Below are positions 22,636-31,841 of a DNA stretch of 64,000 nt, one piece after another; within the stretch, counting starts at the first letter, position 1; each line of letters starts with the position of its first letter. The stretch comes from Clostridia bacterium (lineage in GTDB: Bacteria > Bacillota > Clostridia > Christensenellales > Aristaeellaceae). The notes under the pieces were generated by a model. It saw only the letters and a list, made by a program, of their open reading frames with translations, did not search any database and was not told the origin of the DNA. The stretch lies in contig JAFZPI010000008.1 of NCBI GenBank assembly GCA_017552615.1, forward strand, positions 62,001-126,000, given 5' to 3'. The translations under genes were made by a program, and so were the position numbers.

Positions 22636-24066
22636 ATGCAGACTTATACCGATATCCTGATCATCGGCGCGGGCGTGGTGGGATGCGCCCTGGCCCGGGA
22701 GCTTTCCCTGCGCTGCGCTGCGGATGTGCTGGTGGCCGAGCGCGCCTGTGACGTGGCAGAAGGGGCGTCAAAGGCGAACAGTGGCATCGTGCACGCGGGC
22801 TTTGACGCCAAACCCGGCACCGAGAAGGCCCGGTTGAACGTGATGGGTGCGCGGATGTATCCGGCCGTGTGCGCGGAACTGGGCGTGCCGTACAAGCAGA
22901 TCGGTGCGCTGGTCGTGGCTTTTGACGAGGCGGACCGGTCGACCATTGAAAAGCTGCTGGAGCAGGGCGAGGCCAACGGCGTACCCGGCCTGCGGATTGT
23001 CGAGCACGACGAGCTCATGAAGATGGAGCCGAACCTGAACCCGGCGGCGGTGTGTGCGCTCGAAGCCCCGACCTCCGGAATTGTCAGCCCTTATGAACTC
23101 GTGTACGCGCTGGCGGACCACGCGGCGCTGAACGGCGCGGAGTTCCTGTTTGATACCGAAGTACAGGGTTTGATCCCGACAGCGGAGGGCTGGCGCGCGG
23201 TGACGGCGGACGGGGACATCCTCTGCCGCTGCGTGGTGAACTGCGCGGGTATCGGCAGTGCGGTGCTGCACAACCAGGTTAGCGACCGGAAAGTGGAACT
23301 GGTGGCCCGCCGCGGCCAGTACGACGTGCTGGACCACCCGGAGCAGCCGCCCTTTACCCGCACGATGTTCCAATGCCCGACGAAGATGGGTAAGGGCGTA
23401 CTCGTATCGCCTACGGTGCACGGAAACGTCCTGCTGGGTCCGACGGCCGAGGACATCCCCGACGGCCGCGATGTATCGACCACAGCGGAAGGCCTGGCCA
23501 ATGTGGCGGAAAAGGTGAAACTCACCTGGCCGGGCATGAGTCTGCGCACGGCGGTGACGAATTTCTCCGGCATTCGCGCCCACGAGGTCAACGGTGATTT
23601 CATTGTCGGCAAGGCCGCGCCGCACTGCTGGGAAGCCGTAGGCTTCGAGAGCCCGGGTCTGACAAGCTCCCCGGCTCTTGCGGCGGAGATGGCGCAGGAG
23701 ATCATCGCCTCGGAGGGCTTCGGGCCGAAGGAAAAGATCGTGCCGCCGCAGCCCAAGGGAAAGCCTTTCAATGAGATGACTCCGGAAGAGCAAGCGGAGG
23801 CTGTGGCAAGGGACCCGATGAACGGACAGCTGATCTGCCGTTGCGAGGTTGTGACCGAAGCGGAGATCCGCGCCGCGATCCGCCGGCCGGTTGGTGCACG
23901 CACCGTAGACGGCGTCAAGCGCCGCTGCCGCGCGGGCATGGGTCGCTGCCAGGGAGGATTCTGCGCACCCCGTGTGGTGGAGATCCTGGCCGAGGAACTG
24001 GGCCTGCCCATGACCGCCATCACAAAGGGCGGCGGAGAGAGCCGGATGCTGGTGGGGGAGATCTGA
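22636..24066 (+). CDS. GlpA-like FAD-dependent oxidoreductase with BFD-like iron-sulfur domain
   Basis: A 476-residue flavoprotein. The FAD site GAGVVGCALARELS is at residues 12-25, and the DAO-type fold continues with AKANSGIVHAGFD-like contacts and the late FSGIRAHEVNGDF. The C-terminus is a BFD-like [2Fe-2S] domain with CRC, CRAGMGRC and GGFC cysteines. This matches the subunit A-like proteins of anaerobic glycerol-3-phosphate dehydrogenases of Firmicutes and Thermotogae, encoded beside a GlpB-like reductase and a DUF1667 protein, as here. TGGAGG precedes the ATG at 22636. The electron acceptor is not evident, and glycerol-3-phosphate as substrate is inference from gene context. Confidence 0.88.
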   Translation: MQTYTDILIIGAGVVGCALARELSLRCAADVLVAERACDVAEGASKANSGIVHAGFDAKPGTEKARLNVMGARMYPAVCAELGVPYKQIGALVVAFDEADRSTIEKLLEQGEANGVPGLRIVEHDELMKMEPNLNPAAVCALEAPTSGIVSPYELVYALADHAALNGAEFLFDTEVQGLIPTAEGWRAVTADGDILCRCVVNCAGIGSAVLHNQVSDRKVELVARRGQYDVLDHPEQPPFTRTMFQCPTKMGKGVLVSPTVHGNVLLGPTAEDIPDGRDVSTTAEGLANVAEKVKLTWPGMSLRTAVTNFSGIRAHEVNGDFIVGKAAPHCWEAVGFESPGLTSSPALAAEMAQEIIASEGFGPKEKIVPPQPKGKPFNEMTPEEQAEAVARDPMNGQLICRCEVVTEAEIRAAIRRPVGARTVDGVKRRCRAGMGRCQGGFCAPRVVEILAEELGLPMTAITKGGGESRMLVGEI

Positions 24067-24068
24067 GC

Positions 24069-25319
24069 ATGAATACGATTCGCAAAGAATTAGTGATTAT
24101 CGGCGGCGGTCCCGCGGGGCTGGCGGCCGGCATCGCCGCCCGTGAGGCGGGTGTGGAGGATCTCGTGATCCTCGAGCGCGAGCACGAGGCCGGGGGTATC
24201 CTCCGCCAGTGCATCCACAACGGTTTCGGCCTGCACCGCTACGGCGAGGAACTCACCGGCCCGGAGTATGCGGCGCGGGACATCGCCAAGGCTGAAGAAC
24301 TGGGTCTGGACATCCGCTGCGACACCACGGTTCTCTCTGTGGACGGGGATCGCCGCGTGACTTGTGTTTCTCGTACGGACGGCCTGCAGATCTATGAGGC
24401 CGGAGCCATCATTCTGGCCATGGGCTGCAGGGAACGGCCGCGCGGGGCGTTGGGCACACCGGGCACCCGCTGTGCCGGCGTTTACACGGCCGGCGCGGCC
24501 CAGAAGTTCGTCAATCTCGAAGGCCTGATGCCCGGAAAACGCGTGGTCATCCTCGGCAGCGGCGACATCGGCCTGATCATGGCGCGCCGCATGACGCTTC
24601 AGGGTGCGAAAGTACTGGCCTGTGTCGAGCTGATGCCCTATTCCTCCGGCCTGAACCGGAACATTGTCCAATGCCTGCAGGATTATGATATCCCGCTTTA
24701 TCTCAGCCATACCGTAACCGATATCCGCGGACGCGAGCGCCTTGAGGCTGTAACCGTGATGGAGGTCGATGCGAAACGCCGCCCGATCCCCGGGACGGAG
24801 CAGGTCTTTGAATGCGATACGCTGCTGCTCTCGGTGGGCCTGATCCCCGAGAACGAGCTGAGCCAGCGGGCGGGCGTGGAGCTGTCGCCCCTGACCAGCG
24901 GCGCGGTGGTCGATGATACGCTGCAGACCAGTGTGCCCGGTGTCTTTGCCTGCGGGAATGTCCTTCATGTGCATGATTTGGTTGACTTCGTGTCTGACGA
25001 GAGCTTCCGGGCCGGGCGCGCGGCAGCGGATTATCTGAAGGGCCAGGCTCCGAAAGGGGGCACCCTGGCAGTCCGCGACGGCGAAGGTGTCCGCGGCGTG
25101 GTACCGCAAAAGCTTCACCCGGACCAGGACGTGACCCTGATGTTCCGGCCCGCGGGCGTTTACAAGAACGCGTCCGTGGTGGTGGAGGCCGACGGGAAAG
25201 AGATGGCCCGCAAGCGCGCCATGATCTTCACCCCCGGCGAGATGGTGGCCCTGCCCCTGAAGGCCGAGAAGCTGGCCGGCGTCACCGGGGACATCACCGT
25301 GCGAATGGAGGTGCGCTGA
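24069..25319 (+). CDS. Pyridine nucleotide-disulfide type FAD reductase, GlpB-like partner
   Basis: A 416-residue flavoprotein with the FAD motif IIGGGPAGLAAGIAA (residues 10-24) and a second dinucleotide site VVILGSGDIGLIMARRM near residue 160. The C-terminal VFACGNVLHVHDLVDFVSDE closes the FAD fold. It lacks the CxxxC redox pair of thioredoxin reductase. This family is found with the GlpA-like and DUF1667 proteins and is thought to pass electrons to or from NAD(P). The ATG at 24069 is 2 bp after the upstream stop, with GGGGGAG before it. The frame is open further upstream, but that part overlaps the previous gene. Confidence 0.88.
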   Translation: MNTIRKELVIIGGGPAGLAAGIAAREAGVEDLVILEREHEAGGILRQCIHNGFGLHRYGEELTGPEYAARDIAKAEELGLDIRCDTTVLSVDGDRRVTCVSRTDGLQIYEAGAIILAMGCRERPRGALGTPGTRCAGVYTAGAAQKFVNLEGLMPGKRVVILGSGDIGLIMARRMTLQGAKVLACVELMPYSSGLNRNIVQCLQDYDIPLYLSHTVTDIRGRERLEAVTVMEVDAKRRPIPGTEQVFECDTLLLSVGLIPENELSQRAGVELSPLTSGAVVDDTLQTSVPGVFACGNVLHVHDLVDFVSDESFRAGRAAADYLKGQAPKGGTLAVRDGEGVRGVVPQKLHPDQDVTLMFRPAGVYKNASVVVEADGKEMARKRAMIFTPGEMVALPLKAEKLAGVTGDITVRMEVR

Positions 25320-25320
25320 C

Positions 25321-25674
25321 ATGGAAGAGCGCGTCATCACCTGTATCAATTGCCCGATGGGCTGCCGCATGACCGTGTGCCTCGAGAACGGGGAAGTCGT
25401 CTCGGTCAGCGGGAATACCTGCAAGCGTGGTGATACCTATGCCCGTCAGGAAGTCACCGCTCCGGTGCGCATGGTGACGGCGGTGGTCCCCGTACAGGGG
25501 AGCCTCATGCCTGTTTCCGTCAAGACCCGTGAACCCATTCCGAAAAAGGACATCCCCGCCTGCATGGCAGCCCTGCACGGCTTGCACCTTCAAGCTCCCA
25601 TCAAAGCAGGGGACACCGTTTTACCGGATGCCTGCGGCAGCGGCGTGGATGTCATTGCCACCAAATCCGTCTGA
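25321..25674 (+). CDS. DUF1667 protein
   Basis: A 117-residue protein of the DUF1667 family. The conserved cysteines are in CINCPMGCRM (residues 8-17) and GNTCKRGDTYA (near residue 38), a cluster able to bind an iron-sulfur centre or zinc. A late pair of cysteine residues (about 80 and 103) is also present. It starts 1 bp after the flavoprotein stop and is the third member of the conserved trio linked to glycerol-3-phosphate oxidation. Its exact part in the complex is not established, and electron transfer is the usual guess. Confidence 0.88.
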   Translation: MEERVITCINCPMGCRMTVCLENGEVVSVSGNTCKRGDTYARQEVTAPVRMVTAVVPVQGSLMPVSVKTREPIPKKDIPACMAALHGLHLQAPIKAGDTVLPDACGSGVDVIATKSV

Positions 25675-25686
25675 TTCGAGGGCTTT

Positions 25687-27108
25687 ATGTCGTTATCCCG
25701 CCTCAAACAGAAATATCTTGGCGACCGACAGTTCTACAGGATGGTGCTGGCGGTCGCCATTCCCATGATGGTCCAGAACGGCATCACAACATTCGTAGGC
25801 CTGCTGGATAACATCATGGTCGGACAGACCACGCCGGAACAGATGAACGGCGTGGCCATTGTCAACCAACTGATGTTCGTTTTCAATCTGTGCATTTTCG
25901 GCGGCCTCAGCGGAGCCGGGATTTTTACCGCGCAGTACTTTGGAAACGGGGACGATGAAGGGATCCGGCATACCTTTCGCTTTAAAATCTGGCTGGCGCT
26001 CTGCATCACAGGCACGGCGGTCACGCTCTTCCTTCTTGCCGGGGAACCTCTGATACGCCTGTACCTCACGAACGAGTCGGACGATCCTGCCCGGATCGCG
26101 GATACCCTATACTTTGGGCAGGAATATCTCCGGGTCATGCTGCTTGGGCTTCCCGCTTTCGCGACGGTCCAGATCTATACGTCGACCCTGCGTGAGTGCT
26201 CCGAGACCCTCCTTCCGATGAAAGCCGGCATTGCGGCCGTGCTGATCAACCTGACTTTCAACTGGCTGCTGATCTTCGGCAACCTTGGCTTCCCAAAGCT
26301 GGGCGTGATCGGCGCCGCGGTCGCGACGGTGATCTCCCGCTTCACGGAAGCCGCGATCGTGATCGTGTGGACACACACGCACAAAAAGCGCTGCCCATGG
26401 ATCGAAAAGATGTACCGGACCCTGCGCGTCCCCGCGGAAAAGGTCCGGATGATCTTCGCCAAGGGCTTTCCTCTGTTGGTGAACGAGGCACTGTGGTCCG
26501 TCGGGCAAGCGCTGCTGGTCCAGTGCTATTCCGTTCGCGGCCTGGATGTCGTGAACGGCCTGAACATCTCTACGACGATCAGCAACCTGTTCATGATCAT
26601 TTTCACAACGCTGGGAAGCTCTGTGGCCATCATCGTGGGACAGCTCCTGGGCGCCGGGAAGCTGAAGGAAGCCAAGGACACCGACACGAAGATGATCGTC
26701 TTCTCGATCCTGTGTTCCATGGGGACTGGGTTACTGATGTTCCTGGTATGCCCGCTGTTCCCGCAGATGTACAACACGACGGACACGGCACGCCAGACAG
26801 CCGTCAGCCTGATGCGCGTCAGTGCCTGCTGCATGCCGTTCCACGCCTTCATGAATGCGGCCTACTTTACGCTCCGCTCCGGCGGGAAGACATGGATCAC
26901 CTTCCTGTTTGACTGCGGCTTTGTGTGGACGGTCTCGATTCCCATTGCCCTGATCCTCAGCCGCTGCACAGATCTGAGCGCGCCCTGGATGATGGCCATG
27001 GTGGGCGTGGGCGACCTGCTCAAGTGCACCGCGGGGTACATCATGGTCAAGCGCAACACCTGGATCAACAACATGGTGGCGCAGGATAGCCTTGCAGAGG
27101 AAAGATGA
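25687..27108 (+). CDS. MATE family multidrug/metabolite exporter
   Basis: A 473-residue polytopic protein with twelve hydrophobic segments. The N-terminal MATE signature is FYRMVLAVAIPMMVQNGITT and GLLDNIMVGQ (residues 15-50). The second half repeats the pattern starting around residue 255 (FAKGFPLLVNEALWSVGQ). MATE proteins export drugs or metabolites using sodium or proton gradients. The gene follows the DUF1667 gene by 12 bp with a GAGGG site before the ATG, so it is likely to be read from the flavoprotein promoter. A functional link between the two is not evident. Confidence 0.93.
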   Translation: MSLSRLKQKYLGDRQFYRMVLAVAIPMMVQNGITTFVGLLDNIMVGQTTPEQMNGVAIVNQLMFVFNLCIFGGLSGAGIFTAQYFGNGDDEGIRHTFRFKIWLALCITGTAVTLFLLAGEPLIRLYLTNESDDPARIADTLYFGQEYLRVMLLGLPAFATVQIYTSTLRECSETLLPMKAGIAAVLINLTFNWLLIFGNLGFPKLGVIGAAVATVISRFTEAAIVIVWTHTHKKRCPWIEKMYRTLRVPAEKVRMIFAKGFPLLVNEALWSVGQALLVQCYSVRGLDVVNGLNISTTISNLFMIIFTTLGSSVAIIVGQLLGAGKLKEAKDTDTKMIVFSILCSMGTGLLMFLVCPLFPQMYNTTDTARQTAVSLMRVSACCMPFHAFMNAAYFTLRSGGKTWITFLFDCGFVWTVSIPIALILSRCTDLSAPWMMAMVGVGDLLKCTAGYIMVKRNTWINNMVAQDSLAEER

Positions 27109-27115
27109 CATTGAA

Positions 27116-27291
27116 AAACGCCGCGGATTTGCGGCGTGGTGAACCTCTCTGTCGCCTGCGGGCGACATCTCCCATTAACCTCTCTGTCGCTGCGGCGACA
27201 TCTCCCCTTTCAGGGGAGATTAGGGCAAAAAGTTACACAAAACCTCCTCTGAAAGGGGAGGGGGACCGCCGCAGCGGTGGAGAGGTTACGC
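27116..27291. repeat. Palindromic MITE-like repeat
   Basis: After a short hairpin (ACGCCGC...GCGGCGT, 27118-27138), two direct copies of AACCTCTCTGTCGC(c)TGCGG are at about 27141 and 27177. The second starts an inverted element whose right end reads CCGCCGCAGCGGTGGAGAGG (27268-27287), the reverse complement of the left end with changes. The centre has CTCCCCTTTCAGGGGAG and CTCTGAAAGGGGAGG. The core resembles the repeat at 31.84 kb. It ends inside the stop region of the minus-strand gene at 27286 and separates convergent genes. Confidence 0.7.
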
Positions 27292-27822
27292 TTCTTCCGG
27301 TGTCAGGCTCACGACCTGCTTGCCGTGATATACGATCTTGACCCTCGTCCCCTGCTCCACGTCGGGCAGGGGTTTTTCTGTGTCCCAGTAGAAGAGGCGC
27401 TCGTAGTCGCGGCCTTTGTCGTCCGGCACCGTGAGGCCGACGGCACGGCAGGAAACGCCGTCGATGTCTGAGACATCCCCGGAAACACCCGCCCACGCGC
27501 CGATGATCTCGTGGCGCGGTCCGTGGAGCACACCCTCGAGGTGCTTTTCGTATTTCTGCAGCGGCGAGAAGAACAGTCCGTGCGCAAAAATCAGCCACAT
27601 CAGCGCCAGAGCGAAACAAACCGTGGCGATGATCTCGCAGGTGCGCATCTGGCTCATGGTCTGGGCGTCGTGCAGGGCGGCCACGGCATCTGTTCGCAGC
27701 CCCATGCGGATCACGATCATCGCAATTGCCGCTCCCACTAGCAGTGCTGCTGGCAGGAGGATCAAAAGCCGACGCTTTGAAATCTGCGCGCGCAGGGAGG
27801 TCAGTTCTTCCTCGGTATACAT
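27286..27822 (-). CDS. Two-helix membrane protein of unknown function
   Basis: A 178-residue protein. Two membrane helices (about residues 17-40 and 62-84) are joined by a short outside loop. The C-terminal half (85-178) is a small soluble domain with alternating strands and a YERLFYWDTEKPLPDVEQG segment, reminiscent of a membrane-anchored beta domain such as an OB or NfeD-like fold. I do not recognise the family. The ATG at 27822 has GAGGTGAT upstream, a strong Shine-Dalgarno. Its 3' end touches the palindromic repeat, which supplies its terminator. Confidence 0.68.
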   Translation of the reverse strand: MYTEEELTSLRAQISKRRLLILLPAALLVGAAIAMIVIRMGLRTDAVAALHDAQTMSQMRTCEIIATVCFALALMWLIFAHGLFFSPLQKYEKHLEGVLHGPRHEIIGAWAGVSGDVSDIDGVSCRAVGLTVPDDKGRDYERLFYWDTEKPLPDVEQGTRVKIVYHGKQVVSLTPEEA

Positions 27823-27876
27823 GGGTTCATCACCTCGGGGTTATCTTACGACGAGGGGAGGGGGGATGTCAAGCGC

Positions 27877-27905
27877 TTGCGCCAAAGCAGTTTTTTCGCT
27901 ATAAT
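27877..27905 (+). promoter_or_regulatory. Sigma-A promoter of the histidine kinase operon
   Basis: TTGCGC at 27877-27882 and TATAAT at 27900-27905 with a 17-bp spacer, about 28 bases before the TTG start at 27940. It drives kinase, glycosyltransferase and hydrolase as one unit. Confidence 0.7.
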
Positions 27906-27939
27906 ACTCCCCGATTGAACCGAAAAGAGGCGAGCAGAC

Positions 27940-29442
27940 TTGTTTCCGAGAATCATGGCGGTGGTGCTGGCGGTCATCCTGCTGGTCACGCTGGCCTTTG
28001 GGGCGGTGGGGGTTTATGCGCTGCGCAGCCAGCGCATTGAAGCCCGCCTGGAAGCCCTGAAAACAGACGCGCTGGAACTGGCCCGCCTCTCGGTGGAGAG
28101 CCGGGGCGCTTCCGTCGCGATCGGAAACCGGTCAATCAGTACGTACCCTGGTTGGCGCACCAGCCAGTCGGCCGCGGACGTGGCTTACCGCTACCTGAAC
28201 CGGAAAGCCGCCGAAGTCTACGCGGAATACGGTGCGTATATTGCCGTGGCGAACCGAATGGGCGACGGCTGGGCGAGCGTCTCGACCAACATCAGCGTGG
28301 CGGCGGACGAGAACCCGGACTTCGTGGCATCCCTTGATTCGGAGGAACTCTCGGCGGCCCTGGACCGGGTGCTGGAGGGCGAGGAGATCGCCCTGCGGAC
28401 CATGGTCCAGGGAGACCCCGTCTTCACGGTGGGCGTGCCCTGGACACAGGACGGGCAGGTGCGCGGCGCGGCACTAATCCAGACCCCGGCCCAGCGCATC
28501 GAGGGCGACATCTGGGAGATTGCCCTGCCCCTGGGCCTGATCGCGCTGGGAGCCACGGCCCTTGCTGGGATCGTACTCTTCTTCATCCTGCGCCGCCAGC
28601 TCCGGCCGCTGAAGGTCCTGCGGGATGCCGCGGACGCCATGGCGGAGGGAAACTTCGGCGTGCGCGTGGAAACCCGACAATCGGTGCCGGAAATGGCTGT
28701 TCTCGCGGGCGCGTTCAACACGATGGCGGACAAGCTCGGGGCCGTGGAACAGAGCCGCCGAGAGTTCGTGGCCAATGTCTCGCACGAGCTCCGCAGCCCG
28801 ATCACATCGATCTCCGGCTTTGTGCAGGGGATGGAGGATGGGACGATTCCGCCGGAGGAACACCCGAAATATCTGGCCCTCGTCGGTGGGGAATCAAGGC
28901 GGCTCTCGAAACTGGTCGGGGACCTGCTGACGCTCTCTCGTCTGGAGCAGGACGACGCGGCGCTGAAACTGTCGGTCTTTGACCTGTGTGAGATGGCCCG
29001 CCGCGCGGTGATTCGCCGGATGAAGGATTTAGAAGAGAAACACATTGAGGTGGCCACCGAATTCGACCCGGATCCCTGCCCGGTACGGGCGGACCCGGAC
29101 CGGATCGAGGAGGTCCTGATCAACCTGGTGGACAACGCGATCAAATTTACTCCGGAGGATGGGCATATCACCCTGCGGCTGGAGCGGGACGGAGGCAAAG
29201 TCCTCGCCACGGTGGCCGATTCGGGTCCCGGTGTGCCGCCGGAGGACCGCTCCCGCATCTTTGAACGCTTTTTCACCTCCGACCGCGCGCATACCGCCGG
29301 GAAAGGGACCGGCCTGGGTCTGCCCATCTGCCACCGCATCCTCGCCATGCACGGTGAGCGCATCTGGCTGAAAGATACCGACGAAGGCGCCGCCTTCTGC
29401 TTCACCCTCCCGATGGAACCGACAGAAAAGAAGGTGCAGTGA
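27940..29442 (+). CDS. Membrane sensor histidine kinase (orphan)
   Basis: A 500-residue kinase. Membrane helices near 5-28 and 197-218 frame an outside sensor of about 165 residues. A HAMP linker follows (220-275), then HisKA with the phospho-acceptor H282 in NVSHELRSPITS, and HATPase_c with NLVDNAIKFTP, DSGPGVPPEDRSRIFERF and GTGLGLPI. This is the classical ResE/PhoR-like architecture, which signals by phosphotransfer to a response regulator. None is encoded next to it. The start is TTG at 27940 with GAGG 9 bases upstream, or else the ATG at 27955. Its stop overlaps the next start by one base. Confidence 0.92.
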   Translation: MFPRIMAVVLAVILLVTLAFGAVGVYALRSQRIEARLEALKTDALELARLSVESRGASVAIGNRSISTYPGWRTSQSAADVAYRYLNRKAAEVYAEYGAYIAVANRMGDGWASVSTNISVAADENPDFVASLDSEELSAALDRVLEGEEIALRTMVQGDPVFTVGVPWTQDGQVRGAALIQTPAQRIEGDIWEIALPLGLIALGATALAGIVLFFILRRQLRPLKVLRDAADAMAEGNFGVRVETRQSVPEMAVLAGAFNTMADKLGAVEQSRREFVANVSHELRSPITSISGFVQGMEDGTIPPEEHPKYLALVGGESRRLSKLVGDLLTLSRLEQDDAALKLSVFDLCEMARRAVIRRMKDLEEKHIEVATEFDPDPCPVRADPDRIEEVLINLVDNAIKFTPEDGHITLRLERDGGKVLATVADSGPGVPPEDRSRIFERFFTSDRAHTAGKGTGLGLPICHRILAMHGERIWLKDTDEGAAFCFTLPMEPTEKKVQ

Positions 29443-31079
29443 TGTCTCTGATCGATCGTGCGCAGCGCTATCTCGCCGCCAACGGCGTCCGCGGGACTGT
29501 TCGCCGCGCCGGGGAAAAGACAGTCCAGCGCGTGGGCCGGACCTGGGACCGGGCCTGGAAACGGCTGGCTCCGAATGAAGAGACCCTCGCGAAGCAGCGG
29601 GAGGAGCAGCCCTCTGCCGGGCTGATCTCGGTGGTGGTACCGGTCTGGCAGACGGAACCCAAGCTGCTGCAGGCGCTGATCAACTCCCTGGTCGCGCAGA
29701 CCTACCTCAACTGGGAGGCCTGCCTGTATGTGACCGGGGATCGGCCCGAGACGGACGAAGTCCTGCGGCGCGCAGTCGAAACCGACCGGCGGATCCGCGT
29801 GCTCCACGGGGAGAACGGCGGGATCGCGGCCAACACCAACCAGGCGATCGACATGAGCCGCGGGGACTGGATCGCGTTCTGTGACCACGACGACCTGCTC
29901 CCGCCGGACGCGCTCTGGGTGCTGGCCGAGGCGATCGCGCAGGACGACTGCGACATGATTTACACCGACGAGGACAAGGTCGGCACGCACGGCCGCACAC
30001 ACATGGAGCCGCACCTGAAGCCGGATTTCTGCCCGGACACCTTGCGCTCCATGAATTATGTCTGCCACCTGATGGCAGCCCGGCGGACGCTGATCGAAGA
30101 GGTCGGCGGACTGCGGCCGGCGTATGACGGCTCCCAGGATCACGATCTGGCGCTGCGCCTGAGCGAGAAGACGGACCGGATTCGCCATATTGCCCATGTT
30201 TGTTACCATTGGCGCACGGTGAAGACCTCGATGTCGAAGCAGCATGAAGAGCAGTGCTCTGACGCGGCTGCTCGGGCGGTTGCGGATCACATGGAGCGTA
30301 CCGGCTGGGCCGGAACGGTAACGGTGGAGGACGGGGTGCTGCGCCTGCGCTATCTCCTGCGCGACCTCAGCGGTGCGGCCTTTGTGGTGGCGGAGAACAG
30401 CCGGGAGGCGGCTCCTTGCATCAAAGCACTGCGCTCGGTGCTGCCGGCAGCCGTGACGGTCCAGGCGGCTCTCGACGGGAACCGCTTTGAGGCCATGAAC
30501 CGTGCCGCGGCTTTTGCCGACAAGGCCCTGCTCCTGTTCGTGGACGCCTCGGTGCGGGGTTTTACGCCACACTTTTTCCGGGAACTGGCCATGTATGCCC
30601 AGCGCCCGGATGTCGGTATGGTCACGCCTATGCTGACGGATCCATATGGCCATGTGACCCATGCGGGTTTTGCCGTGGGCGTAATGGGCGCCATCCGCTG
30701 CCGGAATCAGGGCCTGCCGCGCACGGCAGGGGGCCATTTCCAGCTGAACCGTGTCAGCCACAATGTCGGGGCGGTCGGCCCCGCCTGCTTCATGATCCGG
30801 CGCTCAGCCTGGCAGCCGATCGACACCGCTTACCGCACCGCTTTTGCCACGGCGGACGCCTGCATGGCGATGAACGGGCGCGGCCTGCACCACGTCTTCA
30901 CCCCGCACGCACGAGCGGTCTGCACGGAGCCCGAGAGCCTGCTCCTTCTGACGGAAGACCGGGATGAAAAGGACCTGGAACGCTTCAACGAACGCTGGGG
31001 CGAGGTTAAGGATCCCTGCTGGAATCCGGGTCTGCGGAGTGACCGCGGAAATCTGAGCGTCAGGAGGACAGGCAAATGA
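29442..31079 (+). CDS. Family 2 glycosyltransferase
   Basis: A 545-residue protein. Residues 65-300 are a GT-A domain: ISVVVPVWQTEP at the start, GENGGIAANTNQA for the nucleotide sugar, FCDHDDLLPPDALWVL with the DxD metal site, YTDEDKV and a catalytic DHDLALRLSEK. The last 240 residues form a second GT2-like segment (from FVVAENSREAAP), as in rhamnosyl or mannosyl transferases of cell-surface polysaccharides. No membrane helix is evident. The ATG at 29442 overlaps the kinase TGA, and the end overlaps the next gene by 4 bp. The sugar and acceptor are unknown. Confidence 0.88.
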   Translation: MSLIDRAQRYLAANGVRGTVRRAGEKTVQRVGRTWDRAWKRLAPNEETLAKQREEQPSAGLISVVVPVWQTEPKLLQALINSLVAQTYLNWEACLYVTGDRPETDEVLRRAVETDRRIRVLHGENGGIAANTNQAIDMSRGDWIAFCDHDDLLPPDALWVLAEAIAQDDCDMIYTDEDKVGTHGRTHMEPHLKPDFCPDTLRSMNYVCHLMAARRTLIEEVGGLRPAYDGSQDHDLALRLSEKTDRIRHIAHVCYHWRTVKTSMSKQHEEQCSDAAARAVADHMERTGWAGTVTVEDGVLRLRYLLRDLSGAAFVVAENSREAAPCIKALRSVLPAAVTVQAALDGNRFEAMNRAAAFADKALLLFVDASVRGFTPHFFRELAMYAQRPDVGMVTPMLTDPYGHVTHAGFAVGVMGAIRCRNQGLPRTAGGHFQLNRVSHNVGAVGPACFMIRRSAWQPIDTAYRTAFATADACMAMNGRGLHHVFTPHARAVCTEPESLLLLTEDRDEKDLERFNERWGEVKDPCWNPGLRSDRGNLSVRRTGK

Positions 31080-31840
31080 ATACAGAAGCCATGCAAGTGC
31101 GCCTCGAAAGCCTTCGGGGACATATCGGGTTTTATGTCCATGACACCGTAACCGGTGAAAAATTGGCTTATCAGGCTGACGAGCCCATTGTCGCCGCAAG
31201 CGTCATCAAGCTCTGTGTTCTGACGGAAGCCTTCCGGCAAAAGGAAGCAGGCCTGTTGGATTTCAATGAAACCGTTCAGATCAAAGCATCAGACAAAAAG
31301 CCGTCCTGCGGTGCCCTGACCTATATGCACGACGGTCTGGAAGTCACGATCGGAGATTTGGCTACGCTGATGATTATCCTCTCGGACAATACCGCGACGA
31401 ACCTGTTGATCGATCGACTGGGAACAGATTCAATCAATCGTTCTATGGACGAACTTGGTTTGTCCGGGAGAACCAGGTGCCGCAGGAAGCTCTTTGAACC
31501 GCAATTATCTGCCCAGGGAATCCAGAACCATGTGACTGCGGCGGATATTGGACTGCTGCTTGAGAAAATGCTATACGGCGAAGCCGTCTCCCCGGAAGCT
31601 TCCGCGGAGATGCTGAAGATTCTGAAGGATCAGCGCCTGAACGGTAAGATGCCCTTCCATCTCAAACCAAGGGGTATTGTCTGCGCTCACAAGACCGGCG
31701 AGGATTACGACGACGGCATTACCCACGACGTGGGGATCATCTACGCGGAGCACCCCGTCATCTTCTGCTTCCTGGCGGAAGGCACCGATGTTCCGGATGC
31801 GGAACGCGCCATGCAGGATTTAGCGTTGATGGTTTCTTAA
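31076..31840 (+). CDS. Class A beta-lactamase-fold serine hydrolase
   Basis: A 254-residue protein with the penicillin-recognising motifs: SVIK at residues 42-45 (nucleophilic serine), SDN at 103-105 and KTG at 206-208. The omega-loop ExxLN glutamate of true class A beta-lactamases is not obvious, so beta-lactamase activity is doubtful, and a peptidase or esterase role is possible. Unlike exported beta-lactamases it has no signal peptide. The start overlaps the glycosyltransferase stop (ATGA). The neighbours suggest a role in surface or wall polymers, but a cytoplasmic location would contradict this. Confidence 0.85.
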   Translation: MNTEAMQVRLESLRGHIGFYVHDTVTGEKLAYQADEPIVAASVIKLCVLTEAFRQKEAGLLDFNETVQIKASDKKPSCGALTYMHDGLEVTIGDLATLMIILSDNTATNLLIDRLGTDSINRSMDELGLSGRTRCRRKLFEPQLSAQGIQNHVTAADIGLLLEKMLYGEAVSPEASAEMLKILKDQRLNGKMPFHLKPRGIVCAHKTGEDYDDGITHDVGIIYAEHPVIFCFLAEGTDVPDAERAMQDLALMVS

Positions 31841-31841
31841 C

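Noticed and set aside
28218-30761. An 847-codon minus-strand open frame opposite the kinase and glycosyltransferase
   Set aside because: Shadow of two real coupled genes; composition is not protein-like.
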